Of a DNA stretch of 64,000 nucleotides, positions 32,831-43,375 are shown in pieces; position 1 is the stretch's first letter, and the number at the start of each line of letters is the position of its first letter. The notes beneath the pieces were generated by a model, which did no database searches, was not told where the DNA came from, and saw only the letters and a list, made by a program, of their open reading frames with translations. A program made the position numbers and the translations under genes. Origin of the DNA: Dastarcus helophoroides (Eukaryota > Arthropoda > Insecta > Coleoptera > Bothrideridae); NCBI GenBank assembly GCA_028583605.1, contig CM053327.1:25593629-25657628 (forward strand), written 5' to 3'.

Positions 32831-35800
32831 TTAAAGATATTTTGAGTAAAAATTCGAAATGCTTAAGGAACAAAGTGAAAAGTTCTATAAAAAAAAGTAA
32901 TTTCAATATTGAAACTCTAATTTTTTAGATGAAAATTACAATTTTGAGTTCAACGGGAACATTTGTAGAAAAACTGAAATTTCATTAAAGCGAACATTTT
33001 AGGAAGAATATAAAACATTTCCAGTTTCAGCTACAAAGTTTGTAAAAACACAAACAGGGTTGATGCTTAATGCAAAAATTTGAAGAAAGAGAATTTTCGA
33101 GTTCAAACTCGAAATTTAAAAAAAAATGATTGAAATTTTTAAATTGAAATCTATGTTTTGTGTGAAGCAAGTAAAATATTAAAAAAACAAATTTTCACTT
33201 TTAAGGTCAAAAAAGATCTTGACGAAAAAATGAAACTTATAGAAAACATGGAAATGTGTGCATGTAAAATACTGGAAAATGGGGAATTTTGGAAAATAAG
33301 CAATTTTAAAATAAATTTCGCACATAATTTCAGAATTTCGAATTTAAAGCATGTTTTATTTCTGCAGGCACGATTTCAATGCGAAGATGAAGGAATTTTG
33401 CATACATTCAATATAAGATTATATAAATAAATTCAGTATATTTGGGCACTTAGTTTATCATTTTTTGTTTATCACTTGCCTTATATGTAGCTGAGTTTGT
33501 TTCAAGTTCTTATTATAATCCAGACGGTAGATGTAAACCTTTCAATACTGTATCTTTGCTACTCAGCTTATTTCACAAATCAGCACAGATTCCTAGGACG
33601 TTAACCTGCTGGTATTTCAAGAGGTTTTCGCCAAAATTGGTAAAAACGTAGGAAGTTCTGTTAATAATAAAAAGTGAAATGTGTGTCTCAAGCTGCCATC
33701 ATTTTTTACGTTGGGTTGTCTTAAATATTCACCCACGTTGTACCAGATGTCATATTTAAGTAGGTGGCTGGTGTTCCGAAAAGAGCTAATATTTGTATTC
33801 AGAAATTGAATTGCTTAATCAATGTAGGAATCTAACCCAAAAAGGAGATAATATATTATGTGAGAATATATTAGTGAGATTGACATCAATTTGCTAATTG
33901 TCTGTCACCCATGACTTTACTCCCGTGGATGTGAAACAAACAGGTCGCTTGGAAAGGTGAATTTCGAAAACATAACAATTGTTTTGGATAGACTTTTTAT
34001 AACACATAAAATATATTTAACAATAAATAAAACAAATAAATATGAAAATTCTAAATCTATCTTATATAAAGCTAATACATTTCATAGAAATCTTCGTAGT
34101 TGTTAAACTTACAAATCTGGGATTTGGCAAGTAGGTTCTTTATGCGACGTGGGCATCCACTAATTAAGGATTTTTCCCAATCTAACTCTTAAGGGGGTGA
34201 GCATATCAAATTAAACATGGAATAAATTATTTTCTGGGTAGCACTCTCTCAACAAATAAAATAAATTGTTGTTTTCAAAGTTACCCATGGACTGTAATAT
34301 TACAAAATTGGTTTTATTTAATTTTTCAATAACAAAATGCTCCCAAATTGAATTCACGATAAATTGTATTACCTTTGCTTATGGAGGCAAGGAATATGAC
34401 GTTACATTTATTGAAAAGTCTCTACAAAATTATTAATAACAAACGATCAACTGAATTTCAAAGTAAATTAAACAATAACAAAAGGTAAAACTGTTAAAAA
34501 GGCATATTTAGTACTTATCTTACAATTAGATATTTTTAATATAATAGAGGGGAGATGATACAGATAAAGAAATGAATAGACTAGTTGTAATCCGATGGTG
34601 GAAACCTCAAGTTTGAGATTTAAATTTTGAAATACAAGTCGAACAGTAGAACGTTTAAAAAAAATTATATTTGAGGGAAAACGAAATTTCAAGATTAAAC
34701 AAAATAGAAATTTACAACTTCTACAATTTAATATAAAATTGATTTTTTTTCAGTAAAAAAGATTTCGTGATTAACAAAGAAATTCCAGAAAACTACTTTA
34801 ATTTTCCATTTTAAAATTTAAAGATTGAAGTTAAAAGTTCGAGAAGAAAAAGTTAAAATTAAAAAAGTAGATTTTATTTGGAAAGAAATATTTCGGTTTT
34901 TTCAGAAGTTTCGACTTTTTTCAGTTTCAAATTTAAAGTAAGAAATTTTAATATTTTTTTTAATCCAAAATTTCGAGTTTAAATACGAAATGCTCAAGAA
35001 TAACATTTAAATACTTGTCTATAACCTGAATTATTTCTTTATGTTCCGAGAAAATTGAAATAATCCTTAATGGAATTATGTATATAATTTTCCGCCATTT
35101 TTTTAATAACATGATAGTAGTAATGACTGTTGAGTACTTTTAATTCTGAATTACCATAAAATTTTGGATAAAGCTTTTTATACGACCATGACTCGTAAGT
35201 ATGTTGAACCCTGTTATTCTAAATAAATAGTCCACATGTTACGTTACAGCTGTCACCGAAGCAATTGTCCATTTGAAAAATTGATTACCCTTTTAAACAT
35301 CATAATGGAAAATAGCTGTAAATTCATAGGTGTAGGATGCGTAATTATTTTTTTTGAAAAGACAAATTTACTCTTTGATTGATGTTTAATCATTGTATTT
35401 CTGAGAAATGTAAATCACCTCCAGTCGCCTTAAAAGTTTACGAAGGCGCTCGCTCCATACCACTAACAGCTTGCGCCCGAACCAGAAATCGACCCACTTG
35501 CGTCCATCTTATTGCACACCACGACCGTCGTTTAACAACAATTTTTTTTTTCATTTCATAGAAATTGTTTTGCACTCTTTAAATAATCTGGCAGCGAAAG
35601 CATGCTAACCTTGCAGATAATTTTAATTGTCACTCGTTATTTAGAACAAGAACAATTATCACTGCTGATATTAAATAATGTAAGAAGCGCCAGAAACTGC
35701 AGATATGCCATGAATATAAGATGTTGAGCTTTAACAAACTTTCTCTGGAGGTTGAAAATTCAATGTAAAAAAGTTCCAATGCAAGGTTAACATATCGAAA

Positions 35801-36678
35801 AAAAAAGCTGAAAATCCCCGATTCCCGGGGTGCATTTTGGGTTTTGCTGACCGATTTTGATATCTGTTATCAACATTAAAATACTCAGCTGCAAGTTGCA
35901 ACTGAAATGCCTTATCAAAATTCTCCTCTCTGATAATGAAACGTATTTGTGCATATCATACCTTCGACGTAAACAGAAGCTGTGGATGTTTTCGTGTTTA
36001 TAGGAATGATTCAAATACCGCAAGTTGCGTGGGAGTGCCCGTTTTATTAAATCTCGGTGTTTCCTTTGTTCGAGCCCAATTTAAAATAACCGAATATAAA
36101 TTCAGTGATCTCATGATCGTTTGTCATGGTGATGAACAAGAAGGGGCGCATTTCGATGGGCCCTTTGTCCCACTATTGTTTTCCGGACGGCCGTGAGAAA
36201 TTTCACTCTGTCTTGTCACATTTAGTTATTTTCTGTGCGTCGGCGAAGATTTAGGATAAAAATTAAAACGAAGCTTGTCGGAACAAGTTTTAATTAAGGT
36301 GTTTCGTATTCTGGCTCCCAAAATATTTCGTATAATTTAGATGAGGAGAAAAATCTCGTTTTGTTGACTACATGTACGAAATGACACATCACCTTGATGA
36401 TTATTACAATAATCGATAAATGATTGATAAAAGAGATTTATATTTGGAAGGTTTTATATTTTTAATTAACGTTATTAAGCCAATTTGCATTTTGTTTATT
36501 CATTTTTTGTGGATAAAATATGAGGAATACTTTTGACAGTTTATTAATGAGATATCAATGGCGCCATCTGTAGATATTATGCTACTTATTGCTAATTTGT
36601 GTGTTACACAGTTCTGCGGATCATCTTAATTTAGGTCCAGACTGGAAACTGAAGCAACTCCGGGTAATGTTAGAGACT
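32831..36678. other. 3.8 kb without a recognisable gene
   Basis: The first 500 bases and the interval 34740-35000 still carry TTTCGAAAT-like words. The rest is AT-rich unique-looking sequence. Frames at 33158-33430, 35379-35561 and 35936-36196 show no family resemblance. The stretch 35900-36260 is of higher complexity and GC content than its neighbours and could hide a regulatory region or old exon, but nothing specific supports that. Confidence 0.4.
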
Positions 36679-36883
36679 AGAGTGCGTTAACATTAGACAC
36701 TTTATTCCGCACATTTCTCTCTGATATAAAATATATTTTTTCTCTTGACATAAGTGTCAACAGAACTACCCTGAGAGAAGGTATCTTCTCCCAGCTATGT
36801 AGATAAGCTCGGATAGCTTCCCTCAGGATAGGTGATGCTAAAGAGAAATGTATGGAATAAAGTGTCTAATCTAAACACACCCT
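36679..36883. mobile_element. Short MITE with 42-bp terminal inverted repeats
   Basis: The arms at 36679-36720 and 36842-36883 are inverted copies with several mismatches. They share ATTAGACACTTTATTCC and ACATTTCTCT. The inner sequence also pairs partly (CCCTGAGAGAAGG against CTTCCCTCAGG), so the whole ~205 bases can fold back. The outermost words are AGAGTGCGTTAA and the complement of AGGGTGTGTTTA. TA dinucleotides lie at both edges, but not in exact register. No coding frame. Confidence 0.65.
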
Positions 36884-37145
36884 TAGGGACATTAGAAGAA
36901 AGAAAACAAGACGTAAAAAGCGTACGAAAATAATGAACTGGTCTGACAAAAACTAAAATAAGAATTCTATAATATAAATAACGAAGCATTCACAAAATTA
37001 ATGTTCAGTACTCAAACAGCACAATTATTTCATTTCAAAGCATATGAACATTTATCGGCAGTTAGGGTCTTTATGAAAAATGACGGAATTTCTAAGAGCC
37101 CAAACACTTAATTTCTCAGACAAGATGAGGTGTCGTCATGTAATA

Positions 37146-37241
37146 AAGAAGAAGAAGAAGAAGAAGAAGAAAAAGAGGAAGAAGAGGAATAAGAGGAATA
37201 AGAGGAATAGGGGGAATAAGAGGAAGAAGAGGAAGAAGAGA

Positions 37242-37272
<31 letters not shown>

Positions 37273-37382
37273 AGAAAAGAAGAAGGAGGAGGAGAAGAAG
37301 GAAAAGAGGAAGAAGGAGAAGAAGAAGAAAGAGAAGAAGAAGAGGAAGATGAAGAGGACGAAGAAAGAAGAAGAAAAATAAG
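37146..37382 (+). repeat. Polypurine microsatellite (GAA/GGA/GAAA)n
   Basis: About 235 bases on plus are almost entirely purine, with GAA, GAG and AAGAGGAAGA units, interrupted by a few TAA words. Highly Lys/Arg or Ser/Leu-rich frames on both strands are artefacts of the repeat. It begins after GTAATAAAGAAGAAG, close to the TGATAAAGAAGAAG that ends the LINE at 13440, so it may have expanded from a LINE tail. Long mirror-symmetric purine tracts can form triplex DNA. Confidence 0.9.
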
Positions 37383-37472
37383 AAGAGATGAAGTATCATT
37401 GATGGGATACTTTTCTAACGTGAGACGAACAAAAAATGACAAATAAATTTGGATAAATTATATTAATCACAA

Positions 37473-37585
37473 CCTATCCTTGTTTAAGAAGGCGGTTCAT
37501 CGCCATCTGTCCTTGTTTCCGCATTCTACTCGCGATGCTTTGAAGGCATAATGGGATTATCCTTTGCGCGTGGATTGAACATAAA
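37473..37585 (+). pseudogene. LINE 3' terminal fragment (family L1-window)
   Basis: The last ~110 bases of the LINE family are present: CTATCCTTGTTTAAGAAGG, CGGTTCATCGCCATCT, TCGCGATGCTTTGAAGG and GTGGATTGAACAT, followed by an A tract at 37584. They match the end of the 15395-16485 copy closely. This is a very short 5'-truncated insertion. Confidence 0.85.
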
Positions 37586-38329
37586 AAAAAAATTGCAAAA
37601 AAAGTCATCAGGTTCATACTTCAACAAGAACATCTCTATGTACCTAAAATATTTCAGAAGCTTCCTTTCGAAGGTTTCATTGGAATATCTTCAATCAATC
37701 ATTTGTCGACTTTGACAATCAATCAAACACGAATAATTTATCTAGTCACACATAGGACAGGTGTTTCTCTAAACGATTGGAAGATTAGACCGGCTAATCG
37801 CAATGCATTAAACCAAATCGGATTGACAGCGCCGCCGAATGACGAGTGGAGTCAATGTTATCTAAGGTAGAATATTAGTATTTCATGTTTACAGCTCTGT
37901 TTATCGATAGTGGAACATGTGTTCGTTGTTTGCAGTTCCTGGTTTACTCAAGTGTTTACCTTTATGCTATCTGCTACTAATAGAATCTATCGGCTTCCTG
38001 ATTGGAGAAACTGTTTGTTTACTAAAGAGATAGCAACTTTTATTGAATAAACGAACGCCACCTGCCAGATATACTCCTGTATATTACCAAAAGTTAACAC
38101 GCATTTCATTTTTAATGCTACCAAATTTAGAAAAAGGTGAGGCCGATCGATTTGCTTGCAGAAGAACGTTGACGTAAAATCGTGAAAAAGGCGGAATATT
38201 CCGAAAAGAAATAGGGGCAAGTGCTATGTAGGTGGTATTTGAGGGATCTTTTGGGTTTTGTGAATCCATGAGGGAAAGATGTGATGCCGACCAACCACTA
38301 ACGAATCATCATCTTCATATACATAACAA
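37586..38329. other. Interval without a recognisable gene
   Basis: No supported coding or RNA feature. Overlapping short frames on minus (37987-38269) have no visible resemblance to known proteins. Confidence 0.4.
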
Positions 38330-38425
38330 CGTTTGGTAGTGGTCTGAAAATAGGCACTTCAGTTCCAGTACCCTACCCTGAGAAGTTAAATGTTTGAACT
38401 GATATCTTGAGAAATCCCGTCGGAA
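38330..38425 (+). repeat. Direct repeat, left copy, outside a long inverted repeat
   Basis: The segment with AACGTTTGGTAGTGGTCTG, CCTACCCTGAGAAGT and GATATCTTGAGAAATCCCG matches 42040-42143 in the same orientation, with a ~10-base indel. The two copies bracket the inverted repeats at 38440-38779 and 41703-42035. Both can be read as TTFG..LKIG...YPEK.NV..DILRN, so the direct repeat may derive from coding sequence. Confidence 0.75.
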
Positions 38426-38439
38426 TCATCTAAGGAATC

Positions 38440-38779
38440 ATCTTCTTCATGCAATGCTAGTCTCCAGCTTGGAATATATTCAGTAAATCCAAGACTGTTT
38501 TTTTTCCGAAATATTCTAGAAACACGTTGATTACTCTTTTGATTTGTGCTCTTTTTAATGTAGACAAATTTTATACAGCATGTCTCAAATTTAAGATATA
38601 AAGTCATCGACAATTTTTTTAAATGGCAACGCTATTTTTTTTTCTTGAGTATTCTTAAAAGGTATATTAAGTTACACATGCGTACCAAATTCCAATTTTT
38701 TATTTCTTGTCATTTAAAAGATATTTAACAAATATTAACTAATTTGAAAAATCAAGCAATCTAATTCAACTCAATAATC
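38440..38779 (-). repeat. Long terminal inverted repeat, left arm
   Basis: About 335 bases pair with 41703-42035 in inverted orientation. Shared words on the minus strand include TCAAGAAATCT (here TCAAGCAATCT on plus), ATGGCAAC, GTCGATGAC and AATCAACGTGT. The best-preserved part is the central TCATCGACAATTTTTTT at 38604-38620. The inner edge lies next to the end of a decayed transposase gene. The outer half keeps a frame readable as CIKFVYIKKS and NQRV..FRKK on minus. Confidence 0.75.
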
Positions 38780-38795
38780 TTTCTTCAATAAATGT

Positions 38796-39790
38796 TCAAA
38801 ATGTAGTCCATTTACTAACTGACAATACTCTAAACGGCAACTGAAACTCGTTTGGAACATTTCTAATTACTTCAGGGGAAATTAGTCTACACTCCTGTCT
38901 TAGTCGTCCTTTCAACTCCTCAATATTTGCAGGTTTGGTCTTAAAAACTTTGCTCTTCAAATACCCCCATAAGAAATAGTCCATGGGTGCTAAGTCTGGA
39001 AACCTGAATGGCCATTCAAAAGATTCTTTTCTACCAATCTATCTGCCTGGAAATACATCATCCAGATACTCACGGACAGGTCTCGCAAAATGAAACCAGT
39101 CTTGTTGAAACCAGAAGTTTCTATTCGGGATATCAGCTTCGACCGGACCAGGAAACAAAATAGCTAAACCAGGAATTAGCTCTTCCTGCAAGAATTCTAA
39201 ATATTCTGCCCCATGGAAGAACATTGGTCCTATAACTCGATCCCTGCCCAAACGTTGACTTTATCTGGATGTTGAGTGTGGCCTTCTCTCATCCAGTGTG
39301 GGTTGTTGTCTGCCCAGGAATGACAATTTTGACGACTTAGCTCACCATTTAACATAAAAGTTGATTCACCTGAAAACAGGATATTTTCTATGCTTAGAAC
39401 ATTTCTGTCCATATTGTGTCATTTGTTCGCAAAACTGGAGTCTTCTATCCGGATCATCTTCTAAAAGTTCATGGAGGATTGTCATTTTATAAGGATGAAA
39501 TTTTTTGCATTTTCAGAATTCTTGCAACTGAAGACTGGGTAATTTCGAGTCCCTGTCTATCTGACTAGTGGGAGACATGAGGATTTTCTTGGACAGAGAG
39601 AAGTACATTAATTTTGACATCTTCATTGAGCGCATTCTGACGGGGATTACTAGTTTTTCTTAAATGCCCAGTTTTCCTGAAACTGTTTTTCAATCTTGCT
39701 TACGGTACCTTGCGATATGAATGATAAATCAGGATTCTTCTCTCTGAATAAACGAATAACTTCATGTTGTCCTTGCTCTAGCTCTGTAGG
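38796..39790 (-). pseudogene. DDE transposase relic, IS630-Tc1-mariner type (DUF4817-like)
   Basis: From 39790 downward the frames give VIRLFREKNPDLSF and SQGTVSKIEKQFQE (N-terminal helix-turn-helix region), then VQENPHVSH, SQSSVARILKMQK, LHELLEDDPDRRLQFCEQM, then ENILFSGESTFMLNGELSRQ (the usual DEST acidic residue is changed to GEST), WMREGHTQHPDKVNVWAG, MFFHGAEYLEFLQEEL, WFQQDWFHFARPVREYLDD, and MDYFLWGYLKSKVFKTKP. This order is that of a transposase common in insect genomes. At least four frame breaks, and a missing stretch before DYFLWG, make it non-functional. It lies just inside the left inverted repeat, which fits that repeat being its element's end. Confidence 0.85.
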
Positions 39791-39989
39791 CAATCGTTAT
39801 TAAAATTTCAATCTTGTGGGTTTCAGTTAATTACGGCATTTTGGTCGATTTTTTAATAAATGGTGTTTCTTACTAAACGACAAACTAATAGCCTCGTCGA
39901 TCAATACGATACTTCTCTTCTTATTTGTTTTTATTAACTTTTTTTATAAGATTGTGATAAGACGTCAACCTCGTTTGACATTTTTTGTC

Positions 39990-40781
39990 CCCCCATCGTT
40001 TTCATCGATTTGTGACACGATGCATTGTCTTGGTGAAACAACACTTTTTTCTTTTGCAAATGTGACCGTTTCTCTGCGATTTCAGCCTTCAATTGATCCA
40101 AAAGTACACAGTAATAGTCGCTATTGATGGTGGTTCCTTTTTGGAGATAGTCGATGAATATTATTCCGTTCGCATCCCAAAATACAGAAGCCATCACCTT
40201 ACCGGCCGACTGTTGTGTCTTTGCTCGCTTTGGATTCGGTTCGTCGACTGCTGTCCACTCAGCTGACTGTCTTTTGGATTCTGGTGTGTAATAGTGAAGC
40301 CATGTCTCATCCATTGTCACATATCGACGATAGAATTCCTATTTTATTGAGGTTTAACAGCGCCAAACACTCCTCTGAAGCATCGATTCGTTGTTGTTTT
40401 TGGTCGACTGTGAGCTCACGCGGCACCCACTTTGCACAGAGCTTTCGCATACCCAAATGTTCGTGTAAAATGGTAAAAACACTACCATCTGATATCTTTA
40501 TAATGTCAGCTAGCTCGTGCACCTTCAATTTGGGATCGTTCATAACCAATTTGTGGATTTTTTTGATGTTTTCTGGAATAACAGCCTCATTTGGGCGTCC
40601 GCTGCGCTCTGCATCTTTGTGCTGGTACGACCACGTTTAAATTCAGCAATCCACTTCTCTACCATTTGTTTCGATGGAGCAGAGTTTGGATAATGTTTAT
40701 CAGGCCATTGTTTGGTTTCCACTGTATCTTTTTCATCAAAAAGCAATGCTTTATCAAAACTCGAAATTCACTTTTTTCCAT
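39990..40781 (-). pseudogene. mariner transposase relic
   Basis: ATG at 40781 (minus) gives MEKSEFRVLIKHCFL, then APSKQMVEKWIAEFKRGR, GRPNEAVIPENIKKIHK, VMNDPKLKVHELADIIKISD, MRKLCAKWVPRELTVDQKQQ (WVPxxLT), VTMDETWLHYYTPESKRQ (first catalytic Asp), SAGKVMASVFWDANGIIFID, and VLFHQDNASCHKSMKTM (second Asp). Sequence ends there, so the third catalytic Asp and the rest of the C-terminus (about 80 residues in the family) are missing. Frameshifts occur near 40540 and 40320. On the 5' side, plus-strand sequence up to about 40945 (AACGCCATCTATGTGTCATC) may be its terminal repeat. It sits between the arms of the long inverted repeat, beside another transposase relic. Confidence 0.88.
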
Positions 40782-40954
40782 TTTTTTTTTCAATAACAAA
40801 AGTTGCTTCACACAAAAAGCTATAACTCACGAATCAATAGTCAGATTGCTGTCAAATTTATACACGTATCGTTTGAAGGTTAGTACTAAATAAAAATCAC
40901 ATGGAAAAATTCTAGTAACGCCATCTATGTGTCATCCTATGGACTTTTTGAATG

Positions 40955-41541
40955 GATTGTTACTTATAACATCAAATATCTGGGAACCTGGATTTGCAAC
41001 AACCTAGATCCAGAAGTAGAAATTAGATCCAGAATCGAGCAGGCAAGAGCTACCTCCAACCTAATGCGGTCATTCCTGCGGAATTCCACCCTAAGTCTGA
41101 GTCTTAGATATCGATTTGTGAGGTGTTAGGTCACTCGGTTTTGTTGTATGGTTGCGAGGCATGGACTCTAAAGGTTAACACCATTAACAGAATAGAAGCC
41201 TTTAAGATGTGGATACTTCGTAGACTTCTCAAAATACCTTGGATGGCACGTGTCACAAATGAGGAGGTGTTGAGACAAACCCAGTGCGAAAAAGAGTTAG
41301 TGCATATAGTCAAAAAACGAAAGGGAACCTACATAGGTCATATGATGCGTGGAAATAGATATGAGCTGTTGAAACTAATAATGGAAGGGAAAACTGAGGG
41401 CACGCGAGGTATAGGAAGAAAGAGACATTCCTGGTTAAAAAACATCAGAAATTGGACAAGTATGGATGCCGACTCACTATTTCGAACTGCCCAAGATCGT
41501 CAGAGGTTCGTCGAGGTTATTGCCAACCTTCAATAAACAAT
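40955..41541 (+). pseudogene. Endonuclease-RT LINE, C-terminal part with GAA-type tail
   Basis: Plus-strand frames read YLGTWICNNLDPEVEIRSRI and RATSNLMRSFL, then after one frameshift near 41125 SVLLYGCEAWTLKVN, EAFKMWILRRLLKIPW, VTNEEVLRQ, KKRKGTYIGHMMRG, YELLKLIMEGKTEGTRGIGR and RHSWLKNIRNW to a TAA at 41534. This is the region after the RT catalytic core in a LINE type common in insects, with the conserved LLYGCEAWTL and GHxMRG blocks. Its 3' side carries AAGAAGAGGAAGAA. It is 5'-truncated. One frameshift separates otherwise open frames, so it is one of the younger pieces here. Confidence 0.88.
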
Positions 41542-41702
41542 GAAGACGGCACTCTAAGAAGAGGAAGAAATTGAGCAAAAATTTGAAAAAAAACTAGAAA
41601 CCTCAATAACATTTTTAGGGAAAGGTCGAAATGTGGAAATTTCAAGGAAAAAAATCAAAATTTTCAACAAAAAATCAAAATTATGAACTTTTTGAATGGA
41701 CT

Positions 41703-42035
41703 ATATTATACTGAATTGAATCAGATTTCTTGATTTTTCGAATTAGTTACTAAATTTGTAAATACCTTTTAAATGCCAAGGAATAAAAAATTGAAATTCG
41801 ATACGCATGTGTGATTTGATATACCCTTTAAGAATAGTCAAGAGAAAAATAAGGTTGCCATTTAAAAAAATTGTCGATGACATCATACCTTATTGGGACT
41901 TGGTGTATAAAATGTTCCTACATCAAAAAGAGCGCAAATTAAAATATTAATCAACGTGTCCGAGCATATTTCCGAAAACAAAACTGTCTTTGATTTACTG
42001 AATTTATTCAAGTTACAGGCTAGCACTGTATATGC
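41703..42035 (+). repeat. Long terminal inverted repeat, right arm
   Basis: Inverted partner of 38440-38779. On plus it runs from GAATCAGATTTCTTGA through CACATGCGTATCGAATTTC's complement and GCCATTTAAAAAAATTGTCG to TTACTGAATTTATTCAAG. Its outer half reads CIKCSYIKKSAN, a stop, NINQRVRAYFRKQ, in the same frame as the left arm. The direct repeat at 42040 follows immediately. Confidence 0.75.
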
Positions 42036-42039
42036 TACA

Positions 42040-42143
42040 ACGTTTGGTATTAGTCTGAAAATAGGCCCTAGAATATTCCAGCTTCCAGTATCCTACCCTG
42101 AGAAGTTTAATGTTTGGGCTGATATCTTGAGAAATTCCGTCGT
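42040..42143 (+). repeat. Direct repeat, right copy
   Basis: Same orientation as 38330-38425. The frame TTFGISLKIGPRIF...LPVSYPEKFNVWADILRNS runs through it and ends at TAA near 42150. The upstream part of this open frame (41956-42039) lies in the inverted-repeat arm. I do not recognise the protein. Confidence 0.7.
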
Positions 42144-42150
42144 TTCATAA

Positions 42151-42984
42151 ACCAAAAACTGTCGACAAAAGCTTAATATCCTCCGAAAGCAAATATTTCA
42201 GGGTATTCGAGCATTAAACATAAATTTTTTGGGATGTATTTTTTCGAAATTGTTGCTTTCGTAGTAGTGTAGTAAGTTTTATGATTTTTAATTAATTTCG
42301 AAGCTTGAGATTAAGAATTTTGGTCCTTGGAATAAATATCAGTATGTCATTAATATTTTCAATTCGCATTCGAGAGTTGTTAAATTTATGATTCCCTTTT
42401 ATGGCATATCTATAGCAAGAACTATTCGCTACAATTTATCGATAATTGTGACTTCATTAATTATCGCTTCTGGATAATAAGAGTAACGTTGTAAGTACCA
42501 TCGGTTATTTCTTATTAAATTTTTCAGATGTTAATTGAATGCTATTAATTTACCAGTAAATTATCCAATTAACTACTGATGCTATTAGCAGATGAACATC
42601 GCCCAATTATGTCTATTATTTTTTAACTAAGCATATCTGCTTTTTAACCTCATCAAATGGATGATCCTTCAGTTGAGATAATGTTGTTTTTTCACATACA
42701 GGGCAACTAGAGATAAACACATTTCAGGCAAAATGAAAAGCGTATAATTGTATTTACACTTTTACAGAAGTTAACATTAAAATATTCAAAATAATTAATT
42801 AACCAATCAGTATACATGTCTGGGTAATTATGTAAAATATCTCAATACCAGTGATGCTACATTAGAATAATTCATCTAATAAATATTTTCACTTATAATA
42901 AATGTTTAGGAAATTATTATTTTTCAGTTGATTGTCGATATTTTTTTATCAAACGTAGACATATTATTATTATTTCCTATGGGG
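42151..42984. other. Interval without a recognisable gene
   Basis: AT-rich, no coding resemblance and no repeat structure that I can support. Confidence 0.45.
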
Positions 42985-43375
42985 TCGGTTATCCCTGCAG
43001 CACTGAAGCTTTCCCCTATTGTGCTCCTCACGATTGTCTCATAATAGGCCAGTTCTTTTGAAGAATTCCAGAACCTATTTTATGGGTGTTTCCACTATTG
43101 TCTTTGGTTCAGTCAGAGCATTCTCAAAGCTGGAACAGAACATTCCCAAAGCTGGAATGTCTATCCCTTGCCAGAGCCGGACATTCACATAATATGTGCA
43201 AAGGAGTTTCTTCTTCCTCTCCACACATTCTACAAGTAGAATTTTCTTTTACGCCAATTGTTGTAAGATGTTTCATTAGGGCACGGTGTCCCGTAAATAA
43301 TCCAACTGTCCACCTGAGCTGATTTTTGCTTAACTGTAATAGTTCTATGGCTCTCTTTTCTGATGGTCAATAACG
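42985..43375 (-). pseudogene. LINE 3' end: RNase H-like tail and zinc knuckle (Jockey/R1-like)
   Basis: On minus the frame reads KRAIELLQLSKNQLRWTVGL, FTGHRALMKHL, TTIGVKENSTCRMCGEEEE and TPLHILCECPALARDR. This is the C-terminal part of LINE proteins that carry an RNase H domain: the LLTGH-type helix followed by a CxxC...H....C zinc knuckle. Further toward 42985 the 3' untranslated part has GAGCACAATAGGGG on minus, which resembles AGCACAATGGGC in the fragment at 55345-55640. The rest of the element is missing. It is a different family from the one at 15395. Confidence 0.8.

Noticed and set aside
35936..36196. 86-codon frame in a higher-complexity stretch
   Set aside because: No family resemblance; overlaps another frame on the opposite strand; reported only as part of the interval.
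36540..36590. GGCGCCATCTGTAGATA resembling the possible mariner end near 40920
   Set aside because: The shared word is too short and no transposase or second terminus is nearby.
37080..37442. Lys/Arg-rich and Leu/Ser-rich open frames on both strands
   Set aside because: They are translations of a purine microsatellite and continue in several frames at once.
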